Source of the DNA: Carallia brachiata
Taxonomy: Eukaryota > Streptophyta > Magnoliopsida > Malpighiales > Rhizophoraceae
DNA length: 64,000 nt
Assembly (NCBI GenBank): GCA_021464245.1
Contig: JADCRB010000010.1
Coordinates: 1,371,517 to 1,435,516, forward strand
Direction: 5' to 3'
Positions 23,330 through 37,019 of the stretch are shown piece after piece (position 1 is the stretch's first letter; each line of letters starts with the position of its first letter). The notes below the pieces were generated by a model. That model had not been told where the DNA came from. It searched no databases and saw only the letters and a list, made by a program, of their open reading frames with translations. The translations under genes were made by a program, and so were the position numbers.

Positions 23330-26060
23330 CCTCTTTAAATTAACAACTCCAATCCTTGTCAGACTCCAAAAAGAGCTTCAAATGTGAGTGGGGTTGCTAG
23401 AAAAGTTCTTCACCAATGGAATAAGAAGCACCCAACTTAGCTAATAAATCAACATGTGAGTTCTCCTTCCTTAATAAATGCGGCAAATCAACTCACTAGG
23501 TTCTATTTTTTAGCTTAAAAATATCAGTTAGTAGTACAGATAATGGTGAGACACTTCTACTCAATTGAATATCAACTCTAACACCTCAAAGCAGTCATAT
23601 TTTAAAAGAACAAGTTGATAGTCGAAGTTCTAAGAATATTCAAGAACTTACCAAAGGCCCATTAGCTCAACAATCATTTTTATACCACGTCCAAACGAGC
23701 CCATGAACCACCCCTCCAAGTACCAAATTTATCATGTGATAGATCACCAAATTCAGTTTTACCGAGATTCCTCTATGCACTACCATTCATATGGACTTTA
23801 ATAAACCCATATAGAGGGGGGTTTCCAAGAAACTATGTGAATTTGCAACAAATCGAACACACCATCTATTACAAAGCTAGAACACACATCTATAAAGACC
23901 AACAAGTGAATAAGAATTGCATACCTTGATTATTGAGAAAATTCAAGTCAATTGTGGAACACAAAAATCTATGAAGCCATTTTTCTAAAATAGAAAAGAA
24001 AAAGAATGTTAAAGCACCACTTGAGAATCAACTCATCCATACACGACAAGCCAAGTAACAATCCTTTAAATGTGCATAATATCCTTAGAAGTACCATCAC
24101 ATTTGGAGCACAATGAACTATCACACAAACCCTTAAAAAACTATTAAGCATTCAAAAGTAACTTACAATAAGCCACAGAAAAGTTATATACTTTTTGAGG
24201 TATTTTTAACTTCCACAAACTAGACCAAACCCTACCCATATCACTAGAATGTTGCCTCTTGTTAACCATTGATAGGCTAAGCTTGTTGAAAAAAAAAAAA
24301 CCATTAGAGTTAACTGACTGTGTCACATCATCAACTCCCATCAAATGGTGAGGAAGAGGAATTAAGATAATTATCTTAACTATTTCTAGAGGTAATGGAC
24401 TTTGAATCTTGTTGAAGTGTAAGATATAAGTCTCATATTATAAAGGAACGAATGAGTAGAACAACATATAAGTGTAGCTAGAAAACCCATAACGAAAGCC
24501 TTAAAGTTTTTGGTAAGATATATTGTCCAAAAGTTCATTTTGTGTTATTTGCTTCCTCTCTCTTGTAATCCATCTAGATTATTGGGCCCCAGACTTCTAA
24601 AAATCTTTACATGGTATCGGAGCTCAAATCTCATTGCCCCTCACATTTATCAGTTAATTAATTGTGAACTTCTACAAGCCTAAAAAATTCTTGTTTGTTC
24701 ATGTGTCTATCCCAAGTGAGTTGGGCCTTTATTGTTTGTTTAAGCTTACAACCCAAGCGAGCTAGGTTTAACCCAAGTAAATTGGGCTTTTGCGTGTGGG
24801 GGTGTGTTGAAGTACAAGATATAAGTCCCATATTTAAAGAGAAGGAATGAGTAAAATAACATATAAGTGTAGCTAAAAAACTGATAACCTAAGTCTTAAT
24901 GATTTGGGTAAAATGTAGTGTTTGAAATCTTATTCAGTGTTGCTTGCTTCCTCTTTCTAGTAATCCATCTAAGTTATTGGGCTCTACGTTTCAACAAATC
25001 TGATCCAACTACTATTGCATATTGTTAATAACAGGACTCATTAGGAAAGGTTCTTCATTGGACTGAATAAATAGAACCATAGAAGACAGAATATATGAGT
25101 AAGCCCAACCGTCAAACAAAAAAGAAGCCATAAGTTCCTAAGCCAACAACTAACTCCAAATCCTTCCTTAAGAGCATCAAATCTCTTAGACATAGCCCTC
25201 CAAGTGAGCGATGGTAAGTGAGGAATGGAGAAGTCCCCATCCAAATGAATCAAATACTTACTCCAAAATACAAACACCCATACTCCAAAATATAAATACC
25301 CAAACTTTATTATTATGTCAGAGTAATTCCCAATATAACTTACCAAGTAAGGTCATATTATTTGCCCTAATCTTGCTGTTGAATAAGGTACTATCTTTTT
25401 TGGAGGAGCTACTACACACCAATCAACCAAATGAGCACTGCTTTTTCAAAATTAGAAGCTCAGAGTAACTGTTGAGTGAATTTATTAAGCTCATCAAATA
25501 TAAAACTTGGCAACCATGCCATTTGCATAACATAAATTGGAATGAATGATAAATAGTTATGGGCTAGCATAACTTAACCAACCATGTTTGAAATATTAGA
25601 CTTCTAGGTACATAGTCATTATCAAATTGTATCAATAGTAAAACCATAGATAGCTCGTGATGGCCGGCCATAAAAGAGAGGTACCCTAAAATATTGGCCA
25701 AGGTCATTAATAAAGAAAAAGTTAAATACTTGCTCCATGTATAGAATAAACAACTCAGAAGATAGTAGATCTCGTTGCCTCAACCCCTTTGTAGTGAAGT
25801 TGCTTTGACTTGATCAAATTGTTATACTAATCTTCATAGTTGATTATTAAGTAGGTTACAAGTGCAAACCACGAGTGAATAAATTGAAGTACATTAATTA
25901 GATTGGGAACATAAATTTTTGCTCAGATGAAAGGTGATTGATTCAAACTTAGCTAAACAATGAGAAATTATGTGGAAGCCTTTTGAAGATCGACTCCTGA
26001 TTAAATGGAAGTCTATTGCAACTACTAAGATTCATTTGTAAGAAATGTTGTTAGGAAATC
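23330..26060 (-). pseudogene. LINE (L1-type) relic, interrupted by a TRIM element
   Basis: Read on the minus strand, broken frames follow plant L1 order. Traces of reverse transcriptase lie between about 26050 and 25500. SLTWRAMSKRFDALKEGFGV lies at about 25210-25150. After the TRIM insertion at 24410-24996, a zinc-type reverse-transcriptase tail (SSLWKLKIPQKVYNF) lies at about 24230-24180, followed by decayed RNase H-like sequence to about 23330. Stops and shifts are frequent, so it is long dead. The 5' and 3' limits are approximate, and no poly-A end was found. Confidence 0.6.
24410..24996 (+). mobile_element. TRIM element (terminal-repeat retrotransposon in miniature) with 5-bp target duplication
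   Basis: Two direct terminal repeats, 24410-24611 and 24805-24996, both begin TGTTGAAGT and share ATATAAGT, CATATAAGTGTAGCTA and TAATCCATCTA. Directly after the first is TGGTATCGGAGCTC (24612-24625), a primer-binding site matching the initiator methionine tRNA end (usual TGGTATCAGAGC) with one mismatch. Before the second repeat is a G-rich tract, GTGTGGGGGTG. Both terminal repeats run TG to CA. The pentamer AATCT flanks the whole element (24405-24409 and 24997-25001). At 587 bases with no coding capacity, it needs enzymes from other retrotransposons. It lies inside the LINE relic. Confidence 0.88.
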
Positions 26061-26849
26061 ATGTGTGGAAAAACATATAATGACAAATATTTGGGAATAT
26101 TGCAATGATTTTTTTTTCACAATGATCCAAAAACTAACTACAATAGTTTGAAGACTTTTACAATATTCCAAAGACTAATTAGTCTGCACGACAATAATTT
26201 TTCCACTTAGACTAGTTCAATGTGAGACAGAGAATAGAACAATACCGTTAGCCTTATGGTACAAGCTACACTTCCTAGAAGATCTTATTTTGTTTAATAT
26301 ACCTAACAACTAATATGTGCAGTTACAACAAGCTACTGATTAGTTTTGGAGGTAAAACACGATACATCATCCTCGTAGTAGGAAATTGCCTCACTTATAA
26401 GTCCGAAACTTAAAAATGAATATGTGCTCCTCGCTTATAATTTTTCTTTGGGATCTTTGAAATCACTATTCTCCCAACCAAACGAACCTGTGATATAATT
26501 CTCCATTCTACAAGATCAAGTTGCCTCGCTTGATTTTCATAGATCCATGGAAAGTAAAAAATTTGTAACCTATAGAATCTGACCAGCTTAAGGATATCCG
26601 ATTTTTATATAGCTTTGAGACATGTCTTTTTTTTTTTTTTTTTACACAAGCTTTGGGATATATGTCACACCACCTAAAATATGTATAGCTCCAACAAACA
26701 ATTTTATTTTTACTATTCCTGAAGTCCTTTTATTTCATAAGTAAAACCATCACTGAGTGATATTGTGTCAACTATTTGTTTTTAAAACATCTCAAAATAC
26801 TCCTTCCTAGATTTAACATGCAAGGAACATCTTGAATCTAATACTCAAT

Positions 26850-27751
26850 CACAAGGTGACTGTGAGAACATCACTATTCCTTACTAGGTAAGAATATTTA
26901 TCACCGTCATTTTGCCTTAACACACTGTCATTCTTTTTCCAATAAAGGCAATCTTGTTTGACATGACCATATTCTTTACAAGAGTAACATTGCACGCCTT
27001 TTCCTTTGAGTCAAGATATGGACTGCTTCTCTTAGATCTTTGGCCAAACTGACCTTCCTAATTCCCCCTATATATGAGAAGTACCAATCCTTTTTCTTCT
27101 TCCGTACTGAATCTTTTGTGGATATGTTGAGACAACAATGCTCCCTATACCTGCTCCAAATTCATTGTCTCTTTTCCATACAATAAAGTAATAACTAAAC
27201 TATTAAATGAATCAAAAAGTGAAGTAAAATGTAAAAAGTCCTTATCTTTTTTTTTTTTTCCAATCTTTACATTAACCTTTTGCAGTTGATATAAACTATT
27301 ATTAAAGACACTGATGTGTTCGAACAAAATTGCACCTTCTTCTATCTTCAGCTAGTAGAGTTGTCCTTTTAGATGTAGTTTGTCGACCAAACCCTTAGCT
27401 TGGTAGAGACTTTCTAACTTTTGCCATCATGTCAATGCAAAATCTATGTCCAGGACAATGCTAACAATATTATCCATAATAAAGAGTTAAACCGTACTAA
27501 TACACTGCAATTTCAACTCTTCTCACTCGCCAACTCTAACTTTTGCTTTGCTCACCTTTCTCGCCTTCCAAGGATGCTGCCAAGGCATGTTGAATGATGA
27601 TGTCCGTTATTTGTCTTTGTCAGAGGGTAAAGTTTCCCTTTCTATCAAATTGATCCACAAAAAAAATTGCACAAGATCTTTGTCATCTTCGTATGTTAAA
27701 AAAAAAAAAATTAAGAATTCAACATAAACAAACTACTTCTCTGATAACACT
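26850..27751 (-). pseudogene. Copia-type gag relic
   Basis: On the minus strand from about 27660, pieces fit a Copia gag: VDQFDRKGNFTL near 27650-27615, then FEHISVFNNSLYQLQKVNV (start near 27327), a LLYGKETMNLEQV segment near 27190-27145, and a zinc knuckle CYSCKEYGHVKQDC at about 26990-26945. Frames shift at several points. Protease, integrase and reverse transcriptase are not recognisable below about 26850, so the element is truncated. The sequence TGTTATCAGAG on this strand (about 27751-27741) resembles a methionine-tRNA primer site beside the LTR. Confidence 0.7.
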
Positions 27752-28215
27752 TGTTGGGGGAATGTGAGTGTCCAAAACTGGAGAGAAATCTAAGTATAGT
27801 CTAGGTAAGTAACAGTTTCATGAGTTTGGCACAACATCTTAACTCAAAAACTTAAAGTGTTAGGTTTATAGGTCTTTTGTACTTATAAACTCCTTATTTT
27901 TCCTTATAAACACTACATCTTAAACTCTTTTTTACTTATAGGTCTTAACCCAAAACCTTAAAGTGTTAGGTTTACAGGTCTTTTTTACTTATAAACTCCT
28001 TAATTCTCTCCTTCAAGTGTGAGTCTCTTCTACGTCAAGTTTGCTCTCCTTGGATGTGCAAAGAGCCAATTACCACTCTACCAAGCTATTTTGCGAGCTT
28101 CGCCTAATCTTGGAGTGTCTGATTGTTCCCAGGGCCATGCTTGAGCCACAAGTGCTACCACCTCTTCTATTGGAGTCACATCTTACTATACCTTTTGGGC
28201 TTGCTCTGATAGAGT
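27752..28215 (-). repeat. Copia/TRIM-like LTR region with internal 106-bp duplication
   Basis: The LTR edge next to the primer-like site is TGTTGGGGG (plus-strand text at 27752). Inside it, CTTAACTCAAAAACTTAAAG at 27838 recurs as CTTAACCCAAAACCTTAAAG at 27944. Both are followed by TGTTAGGTTTA, AGGTCTTTT and ACTTATAAACTCCTTA. A second primer-like GCTCTGATA (minus-strand TATCAGAGC) lies at about 28204-28212. This suggests two LTR-primer units in tandem. The outer LTR limit is not resolved. Confidence 0.5.
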
Positions 28216-29370
28216 GTAATCAATCTCTTCCTTCTTGACGGAGGCAGTAGTTATAGTGAACATCTTATGTTCGTACTTGTTCCTTGTCAAACTATCAGCT
28301 TTGATTCCACTTTTGGAAATAAGGTGGGAAAAAAGGGAATCAAATACTCAATTTGAACATGTACACACATTGATTGATTACAATGAAAAGATTAAATAAA
28401 AAAAATAATGAGTACACTAGGAGCAAACATAAGATTTATGTGTTTTGGCAACTTGCCTATGTGCACAAAAAGACACATATTCTTATTATGTGAAAAAAAT
28501 TGGACAAATATTATACTTGTGTCTAATAACCAAACATGAGCATGGAGCCCTAGTACACCCTTTACATAAACTCAAGAGCACATACAAGATCAAGTTCTTT
28601 CGCATGATCTCTCTTTTACCTCTCTAACTCGCTGCTCTCACACATCTCTTTACACCCAAACTCACTACTTAAAGAAACACAAAGGGGATCATAAAAAGGC
28701 AAATTCTTAGGCTTAAAGCATCAACTTTTTCAATTTTGCAGAATAGTTCAAAGACTTTAACAATATTCTAAAAATAAATTGATATTGACTACAACCAATG
28801 CTATGTATGACAAGCAAAACTGGTGAGCATTATAATCGAAGAAAAAATTTTAATTATCTGAATCATAACATATAATTTGAAATTACAGTGCATATTTCGT
28901 GTCTATTTTATTTCATGGTTTGTTTCCCTTTTTCATTGGAAGGTATGGCTTGCACGCACTGTTCATAAAACGAGCAAAGACATTTCTGGTGCTAGCTAGT
29001 ATATATCTATTTGGACTTCCTAGCAAGATCAAGCCAAGAACATTAATTAAAATAAAAAAACAGAATCCTTGTCGGTGGAAGTACAAGCAGCACACAGAAT
29101 GGAGAATTGAACCCTTCAAACAAGAGCATTCAAATAAATCAATTGTAGATGAAAATTTAGAGTAGTTATAATAAGATAAATTGTGGTCGATTTATCTATT
29201 CATAACAAAATCGAGATCGGTGTTGTTTGGCTTGTTGAGTGATAGCTGTACATACATTCTCATCAAGTTGTCATCTAACCTGCCTCGAAATTATTTTGAT
29301 ATGTAATATGAGTGTGCCATTATTTTTTGAGATGAAAATATTTATGATAAAATAAATATAAATTTATCGA
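28216..29370. other. intergenic, no gene recognised
   Basis: AT-rich sequence with short frames on both strands, none resembling a known family. I see no element ends. Confidence 0.5.
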
Positions 29371-30190
29371 CGAGATTTTTTTTTTTTTGACCGGTAGTTA
29401 CAATAGATCATATCATTAAAATATGAGAAACATACACAGACAGGGCCCAAAAGACACTACATACAAGAGGCCCAAGCAGCCCAAACACAACCCGATAGGC
29501 CCAAAGGGGAAATTATAGGTATAAGACTTAGCAGGACTTAAGAAAACTCAGCCCAAAGCCCAAGCAAAAACCGGCCAATAGGCCTAAAGGCAAAACTGCC
29601 CAAAACCTCTCCACAGCTCCTCCCTGCAACCAAGGAGGAGCCGGCACTGGTGGATCCCGATGAGAGTAACGCCACCAAATGGCAGCAACTCACCTTCATG
29701 GTACAACAAATCATCGATAGCCGCCTAAAGTTGCTGTGGATCCCGCCTGAAACACTTGGCGATAGACAGTGACAACACGCTAATGGTACAACCCTCACCT
29801 ATAACACAACCCGCATGAGCCAAAGGAACATCAGAGTCACCGGATCTCCCTCCACTATACATGGCCCGCCTGGAAACAACAAAAAGAAACCTCCCCCACC
29901 CTCATGCCGGTCACAAAGACGACCGAGAAAGGCAGGGAAGAAGAGATGCCCACGCCCAAAGACCACCAGTAGACGAAGAAACGAAACAAACGATGAAAAT
30001 CACCAAGACAAAATCCACCCCCAACCATTGAGAGGTGAGAAAAACAAACAAAAAGAGACAACAACGACCACAGAGGACCGATCAAGCTTCAAAACGAAGC
30101 ACAAACCAGAAAGTGTCTTTGGGCACTCGTTGGCAAATAGTGCGCACAATAGACACTTCTGGCCAAGCTTCAAAATGTGCGCATGGTGAT
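29371..30190 (-). mobile_element. GC-rich segment resembling the 3' end of a LINE
   Basis: A poly-T run at 29371-29382 is followed by GACCGGTAGTTACAATAGAT and about 800 bases of markedly higher GC than the surroundings. On the minus strand this becomes a transcript-like sequence ending in poly-A, as a 5'-truncated non-LTR insertion would. Open frames exist, but none shows a known domain. Clear target duplications were not found, so the family and the far boundary are uncertain. Confidence 0.4.
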
Positions 30191-33100
30191 ATTGACTTTT
30201 CTTTTACTAAAAATTTTTAAAAAAATGCTCTGTACCCAGCAAATTCTAAAGGAGAAATGGTACATAAGCAAATGATTAGGAAACTTATGAACTCCGAGAA
30301 TTTTGTGCCATACAGTTGGGCATTCGAAATTTCATATTTGGAAGCCCCTTCCCCGTTAGGTTCATTGTTGCGTCAATACTTAGTAGGGCATACAAATTTC
30401 TTTTTAGACTAACCAATTCCAACGTCAACCATTTTCTATTCAAACTATTAAAGCCAATGCTTCCGTACAACCCTATAAATGCCAAATGGGATGCACATAC
30501 CCTATCCTATGTCCCAATAATAGGATGGTGGACCTTCAATCAATGCTGCAAATTTTTTTGTTGGATATGAATTAGACACAGTGAAGAAAATCATTCTTCG
30601 ATTTTCTTGATCTGTGAGTTTATTAAGTTCCTTATCCACATTAGCCTCAATGTTAGTTTATACATACCACACTACGTCATTGATATTTTCTTCCTTTTGT
30701 TTTTTTTTTGTACGTGTTACACGTAGTGGCAATTCCTTTTTGCAAGGTAATAGCTCCCTTAGAATGCTTATTAACACTTACCTTTAAGAAAAATTGGCAC
30801 TATAGTCATCTTTAGTATTTTAGTATTTTGTGATACGTACTCTTTGAATCCTTGACCTGAATTATGGTAAGGTCAGCATATTGCCATCAAGGCAACTGGA
30901 GGGTCTAAGTTATTTTCAATATTAAAATTCTTGAGTTTAAGTCTCAATTAAAATTAATTAATTAAAAGACATATTTTTTAAAAAAGGACAATTATAGGTC
31001 TTTACATAAATTTGGGATGAACTCATTGACATATTTCCCTACATCTGTGGCATTCGTAAGATTATGGATGTAACTAAAATATTTTTTAGGTTTTAGACTC
31101 TAGTATCCAGACATTGTATTTGTCTCTAACTAATTCAGTTTGAATTTTTATTGAACTCTTTACAAAGAGGAATTCTCCAACGCCGTTTATTCTATTTACA
31201 AAACTTGAACCCAAAACCTAGTTTAAGGAGATGTAACTAAAATATGCAATAACCTTTTTTATACCAAAATATGAATATATTAAATGCAACTAAACTGTGA
31301 TTTACTAACTTTACTGTTTGATTTTGAAATGTTACATTCAAAAGAGAGCGCACGGCAAGGAAGTAGAAGCTATAAGATAAATGGGACCACGGCAGCATAT
31401 TAAGTGTCATCTTTTGTCCCACATTTGTTTCTCCGTTCTTTTGCTTTTGTTAGTAAAATTAGAATTTGAAATCTAAATTTAAAGTTAAAATTTCAATTAA
31501 TTTTATCACTAAATTCTGTAATTAATGACTTTCCTTTTCTTTTTTTTTTTCTTTGAATTACACAATATTACAAGTTGATTTTCATGTGCAATATTAAGTC
31601 TATTAATAAAGATAAATATCACGAAAATTTTTTCACGAAATTTTATAAAAATTCATAAATTTTAGAATAATATTAAGTCTACTTAGAATTTAATTTTAAA
31701 AAATAAAAATAAAAATTAATTCGTGAAAAATTGTAAAAAAAGTGACCTTACCATGTATCACTATCCTAAGTCTATTGATCTAGTCAAAGGAAAAACATTC
31801 ATATCAGAAGTATACAATTTAAATTTTTTTTTAAAAAAAAAATCTCATTGGAATCTAGCCTGAGAATTCTAATAGTAATAAAAAGGACAGCACAATTTGA
31901 AACCTTTTTTTTTTTTTGGCGTATGTAACTGTCCAAACAACTTTACCATAAAAATCACATTGCTAGTGGTAATACAATATAGCTATTAGCCGAAATAATC
32001 CAGAGATTTTCCTTTTTGTTTTTTTTTTGGTGCCAAACATTATGTTCCAATTTCAAATTCTGCACTTTATCGGTAATTGTGTTAAACTAATACCATTTCT
32101 TGTTTATAATGCAAGAACTTAACAATTACACGAAGAAGTTGTCCTATCAGTCGTCATCTACTTCACCGTCAAAGTGCAGGCGTCTTTCTTGGATGCCAGT
32201 TAGGTGAAAAAAAAAATGCATTTCAATTTAGACTACGATACTAGGCCAATTAGCACGATCAATCTAATGTTAACAAAAATATAAATTAAGCATAATGACG
32301 CAACTATAAATGTGCCATTGGAACAATTAAAAATCATAAAGGAACCGGGCAGTTGAGATTCTGGAAATCAAAACATTTGTGGGACAAGACATGTTCCCAA
32401 TTTATGATTTGTTTCGATTTCAGATTGCAACATGGATTAAATTTTGACACATTTCAAGTTAATGATGTTGACTAAGCCAACATATATACCTTTTAGGGAG
32501 TTAAAGCTTCTTTTAATTGTCACCAACCCCTTGTAATTTAGTGCCCCCTACTAATCCATTAGGTCTTGCCCGGTTAACTATGAAAAATGACCTGAAGTAG
32601 GACTTCCACTCCGATGTTATAAAAGCCATTATGTTATCCCTTTATGCCTCTCTCATCTCTTTCCATATATCATTCATAAGTTCAAAGAATCTGGAAGGGG
32701 ATATTTTAGAGTTTAGCTCTAAATGTTATGAATCACAAATATATTTATTAAATAAATACATAGTGAAAATACAAAGTTTCAATTTTCAATTTTCAATTTA
32801 TCGATCAAGTCCACTTCAGTCTTCATTTTTAATTTCATCAATTGTCTTTATTTGTATGATCTATTAGTATTATAATTTGTTGGCAATAAATATAAATTAT
32901 AATCACAAAAGACTAGACAAATTAAATTCTTTAATTTATATATTAATTATCTAATTAACAAATTCATATTCATTTGTCAAGATGGAGATTAGATATGTAT
33001 CATGGCCACTTGTATGTTAAGGCACTGGATATGTCTCATTCATATTGTCATTGATTCCATCAATGATGAGATCGTAACTACTTCTTTTTTTTATATTTTT

Positions 33101-36100
33101 TGAGTCTTAGTGGATGGTCAAACCTATACAAAACCTATACAAAAGGGAATAGGGGAGACGTGTGATAAGAGTCGAATTCCTAATCATATCCTTAGTTAAT
33201 AAGGTCGATAACTACTTAAACTAATACTCAGAATTAGATCGTAACTTTTTATAAATCATAATTCCACTTTGCATATAGATTTCTTGACTCAATCCAATGT
33301 TGTCTCCCACAATCGTTGATTAAGACAACCCACATGTAAAATCAAAGTATATTATTTCTCTATGAAATTTATTAATAATATTAAATCTAAAAATCACTTA
33401 CACAACTGTCTTTAGAGAAATTTTTTAGACATACAAATAATATTTTATTTAAGAATTCTCCTAGCAAAATCAATTTGATAAACTTGTTCAGCTAATAAAC
33501 ATTCATATTTATGTTTAATTATTTCCATACGTTAGTTTATGATATCAAAATTTTCTTTATAAGAAAGAGATATAGCGCGCGTTAGTCTTATAACTTCATC
33601 AATGTCAATTTTTTATAACACATTGATCAGAAATATTTAAGAATAATATTTTGAATTAATAAGTACCTTAATTATACCTCATGATGATTATTTTTGTAAC
33701 TTATATTCATTTCATGAAATTTACTTTAAGAATTTTTTTTATGTTCATGTCGTATATATAAATAATATTAAAGTAAAAAATATCTTTAATTATTAATAAT
33801 ATGTAGAATATCAAATATATATTTGAAAGAGTAACCTATGCATTCACCACAGGGAATATAAAATATGGCAGAATTATTAGCCAATTCCATGCCATGCCAT
33901 TTCATTTTATTCCTTTTGTCCTGCTGAGGAATGGTAAATTCTTAGTTTTTAAAGCACAAAAATGGGCCATCATTGCTTCGTCGTATTACAACTGTAGTTG
34001 GCAGTAAAAGCAAGACAAAAAGCACAAACCTGAGAGCATAAAGAGCAACCAACAACCTGCATACAACTCCAGTACGGCAGCGATTCTAGTTCTTGTCTGC
34101 ATTAGTTTACTTGTCACCCTTCTTTAGTAGGTTCCGTATATAATCTGAGTAAATCACTCAAGAGAATGTTTGTAATTCAACAAATGAAAAATTTTACGTA
34201 CGATTAAAAAAAATCATAAATTTTCTTATTTTATATTTTATCATTGTTATTACATAAATTATAGCAATTATTGCATTACGACCAACTATTAACACATCAT
34301 TCATCGGAATTTTTACATTTATCCTTATTAATAACTAGGCAATCGTTATTTGCTCTTGTAAGAATATCTTCCCCATATTATCAACGAAATTTTTGGGGAT
34401 GGGTGGTGGGGGGCAAATGTAGCTCACCTTTCCCATATCATACTATAAAATTAAATGATTTGAGCAAAGTAATTCAAAGGCTCGAGAACTCTTGCGATTC
34501 TTAACCGGGGCAAAGTAAACAAATCCGTATCCTCCACTATTATCCAAGAACCGCAATTTTGTGTGAAATGTCACTTACATGTTGTTTACTTTAATTTTTG
34601 AGCCTGCTGATTGTTATTCAACCTTTGACAATAGCATATATCGACATATTTATGGTGTATCAATAAACAAAATTGGTACATCTAAGAAATTATACTCAAG
34701 AATGCTGTACTCTACGTGTTGTAAGTTTGAGATTTATTAACACCGCGACTTGGCATGAAGAAGGTTTACACAGTAGTGGGTTCTCCTGTAGAAGTAATTT
34801 AATGAGAATGACAACAGGTCAAAATCTGATCTCGACTTATAAATTTAATAATTGATATATTCATAATACATCTTTTTCTTTATTATGAGAAAAAAAAATT
34901 ATACCCAGATGGTACAAATAACTATAATGTGTAATCATCAAATCATCAACGTAAGTAAAATTTAATATTCTTTAACTTCTCAACGTAAAGAGTTATTTTA
35001 GTCTATGGTCATACTTGTGAACCTGACAAGGTCCTTTTTTGGCCTGCGTTCATGGTGCTTAGGCGGACAGAGACCTTGAATGCATGTATTAATAATGGAA
35101 CTCTGTTTTCCACTAAAAAACAAAAGATAGAACTTATCATGTGTTGAAGAGGAGGACACGTAAAACAATACAGAATCTTGGGCCCATATAGTTTAGATGG
35201 TTGCGATTAGTCTATGTTTGAGGTCAAAGTGTCTGGAAACATTGAAAGCTTCCAAATGTTGCACGCCATGGCTCTATGCGGACAACATAGGTTCTTATGG
35301 TTCCTAACAAAATAATTGAGGAGGTGAATATTGTATAGCACCTGTGCACAACTGTGGACTACCCAGCTAAAATAACAACAAAAGACAAGAAATTCAAACT
35401 AATGTTGGGGCCAAATAATAACAAACATTTTATATCCCTTTTGTTCCAGTTCCACTATCCCCCACAACAAGTGGATAAGAACGGGCTGCTTCGTTAATAA
35501 GAAGCCACGACGCACTATCCAAAAGGGGGGAAAAACATCTTCACAAGAATGCCAACGTCCCAATGGAAAAAGACTGCTTTATGCAACCACCATGAACAAC
35601 CATTGACGGCTCGTCCCCTTTTTTATCCCCCACTTTAACTCCGGCGGCGGGTCATATCAAACAGGGAAATGAATATAAAGTAAGGGTGCAAATTGTGAGC
35701 TGAATATTCGGAGAAATTATAAAAGTGCAACCTATTGTAAGCTCAGTGCCTCAATATATATATATATATATAAAAGAGGATTAAATTCATAAAAAAAAAA
35801 AAAAGGAGGGATATGTGGTGAGAGTCAAAATTTTTACTATGTTTTTGGACAACAAAGTTTATAACCACTTAAATTAATATTCAAAGTCAATTTAATACAA
35901 TAATATTCATAAAATATAAAATAATAAAAATAAATACAACTTATCACTTTAATACGCAAAACTTATTTTTTATAAAAAATAGACAAAAAAGAAATTCCCC
36001 GAGGACTTAAAAATTTTAGAAGAGAAAGGACAGGAACAAGAAGAACAGGGGAAAGAAAAGACAATTACTGATATTTTTACCGTAGGGGAACAATGTGAAG

Positions 36101-36940
36101 TGTGGAAATTATGGTAAACATCACCTTCAGCCTTTAAATATGCTGTCACAATGCCAAAAAATGGTATCAAAATGATCCTCAAACCACCCCACCACTTGGC
36201 ATACGTAATTATGAGAGATCCATTGAGATGGAGCTCCTAATTGCACTATATATATAACCCAAACGAACGAAAGCGACATTCTGCTTCCAGAAATTATTGG
36301 TTAAGAAGACCAAAGAAAGGTTTTGTGTTTGGATTAGTGCAATTATGCGCATACGAAAGCCAAAGTTTGGGGATTTTCAGGAAAGCACCATTGGCTACCA
36401 TCTCAGTTTCATTGGATTTCCTTTGAGATTAGGAAATGCAATGGACTAGCTTCACACCAGTGAGCAATAACTCACTCTTTAAAATTCGCGGTCTCCAATT
36501 CGAATCTTTGTCAGAACTAATTAATCAATAAAATAATGAATCCAAGCACACCAAAATGGCAGAATAGAAATGGGTATAAAGTCTAAGTTTATCTGAACAG
36601 AGGTGAAATGAAGCAAAAATTTTCCAGGAACATCGAAATTGACTAGGAAGCCAAACTGAAAGACTGGGGCCTCCATTAAGTTTTAAAGTTTAAATGACGC
36701 GGAGTCAACCCGGTACGACCAAGTAGGCTGCAAGTGTCAGAATCGCGTGATCAACAAAGAAGAATACGTGACTCTTAAAAGTAAAAAAAGAAGAAAAAAA
36801 ACGAAAACGAAATTACAAACACGATGTTGCATTATTCCTTGTTTTCTCCTCAGAAGACGAAGACTGTACGTTCCAACATAGGCTAGTCTCAAAAGATAGA
36901 ACAAAATTTAAAAAGCTACTATGATAAAATCGACATAGAT
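30191..36940. other. long AT-rich intergenic region, no gene supported
   Basis: No coding frame here resembles a known protein. Visible items are a TA microsatellite (35753-35772), many homopolymer runs, and two related short dispersed sequences near 33150-33240 and 35805-35890. Both of the latter contain GTG.TGA.AGAGTC and ATAACYACTTAAAYTAATA. A somewhat richer block at 35430-35670 also shows no recognisable protein. Confidence 0.5.
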
Positions 36941-37019
36941 TTTTGGCTCCTGATATTCCTGCCCTCCCTATATTTTGCACCTCTCTCTCTTGTTTTTTTA
37001 ATAGTTTGTTTTTTTTTTT

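Noticed and set aside
29815..30189. 124-codon plus-strand frame, very basic
   Set aside because: It lies inside the GC-rich LINE-like fragment, opposite the inferred transcript direction, and has no domain.
36470..36540. tRNA-like GGTCTCCAATTCGAATCTTTG
   Set aside because: It resembles a T-loop, but no acceptor stem or anticodon arm pairs around it. It reads as common dispersed repeat text.
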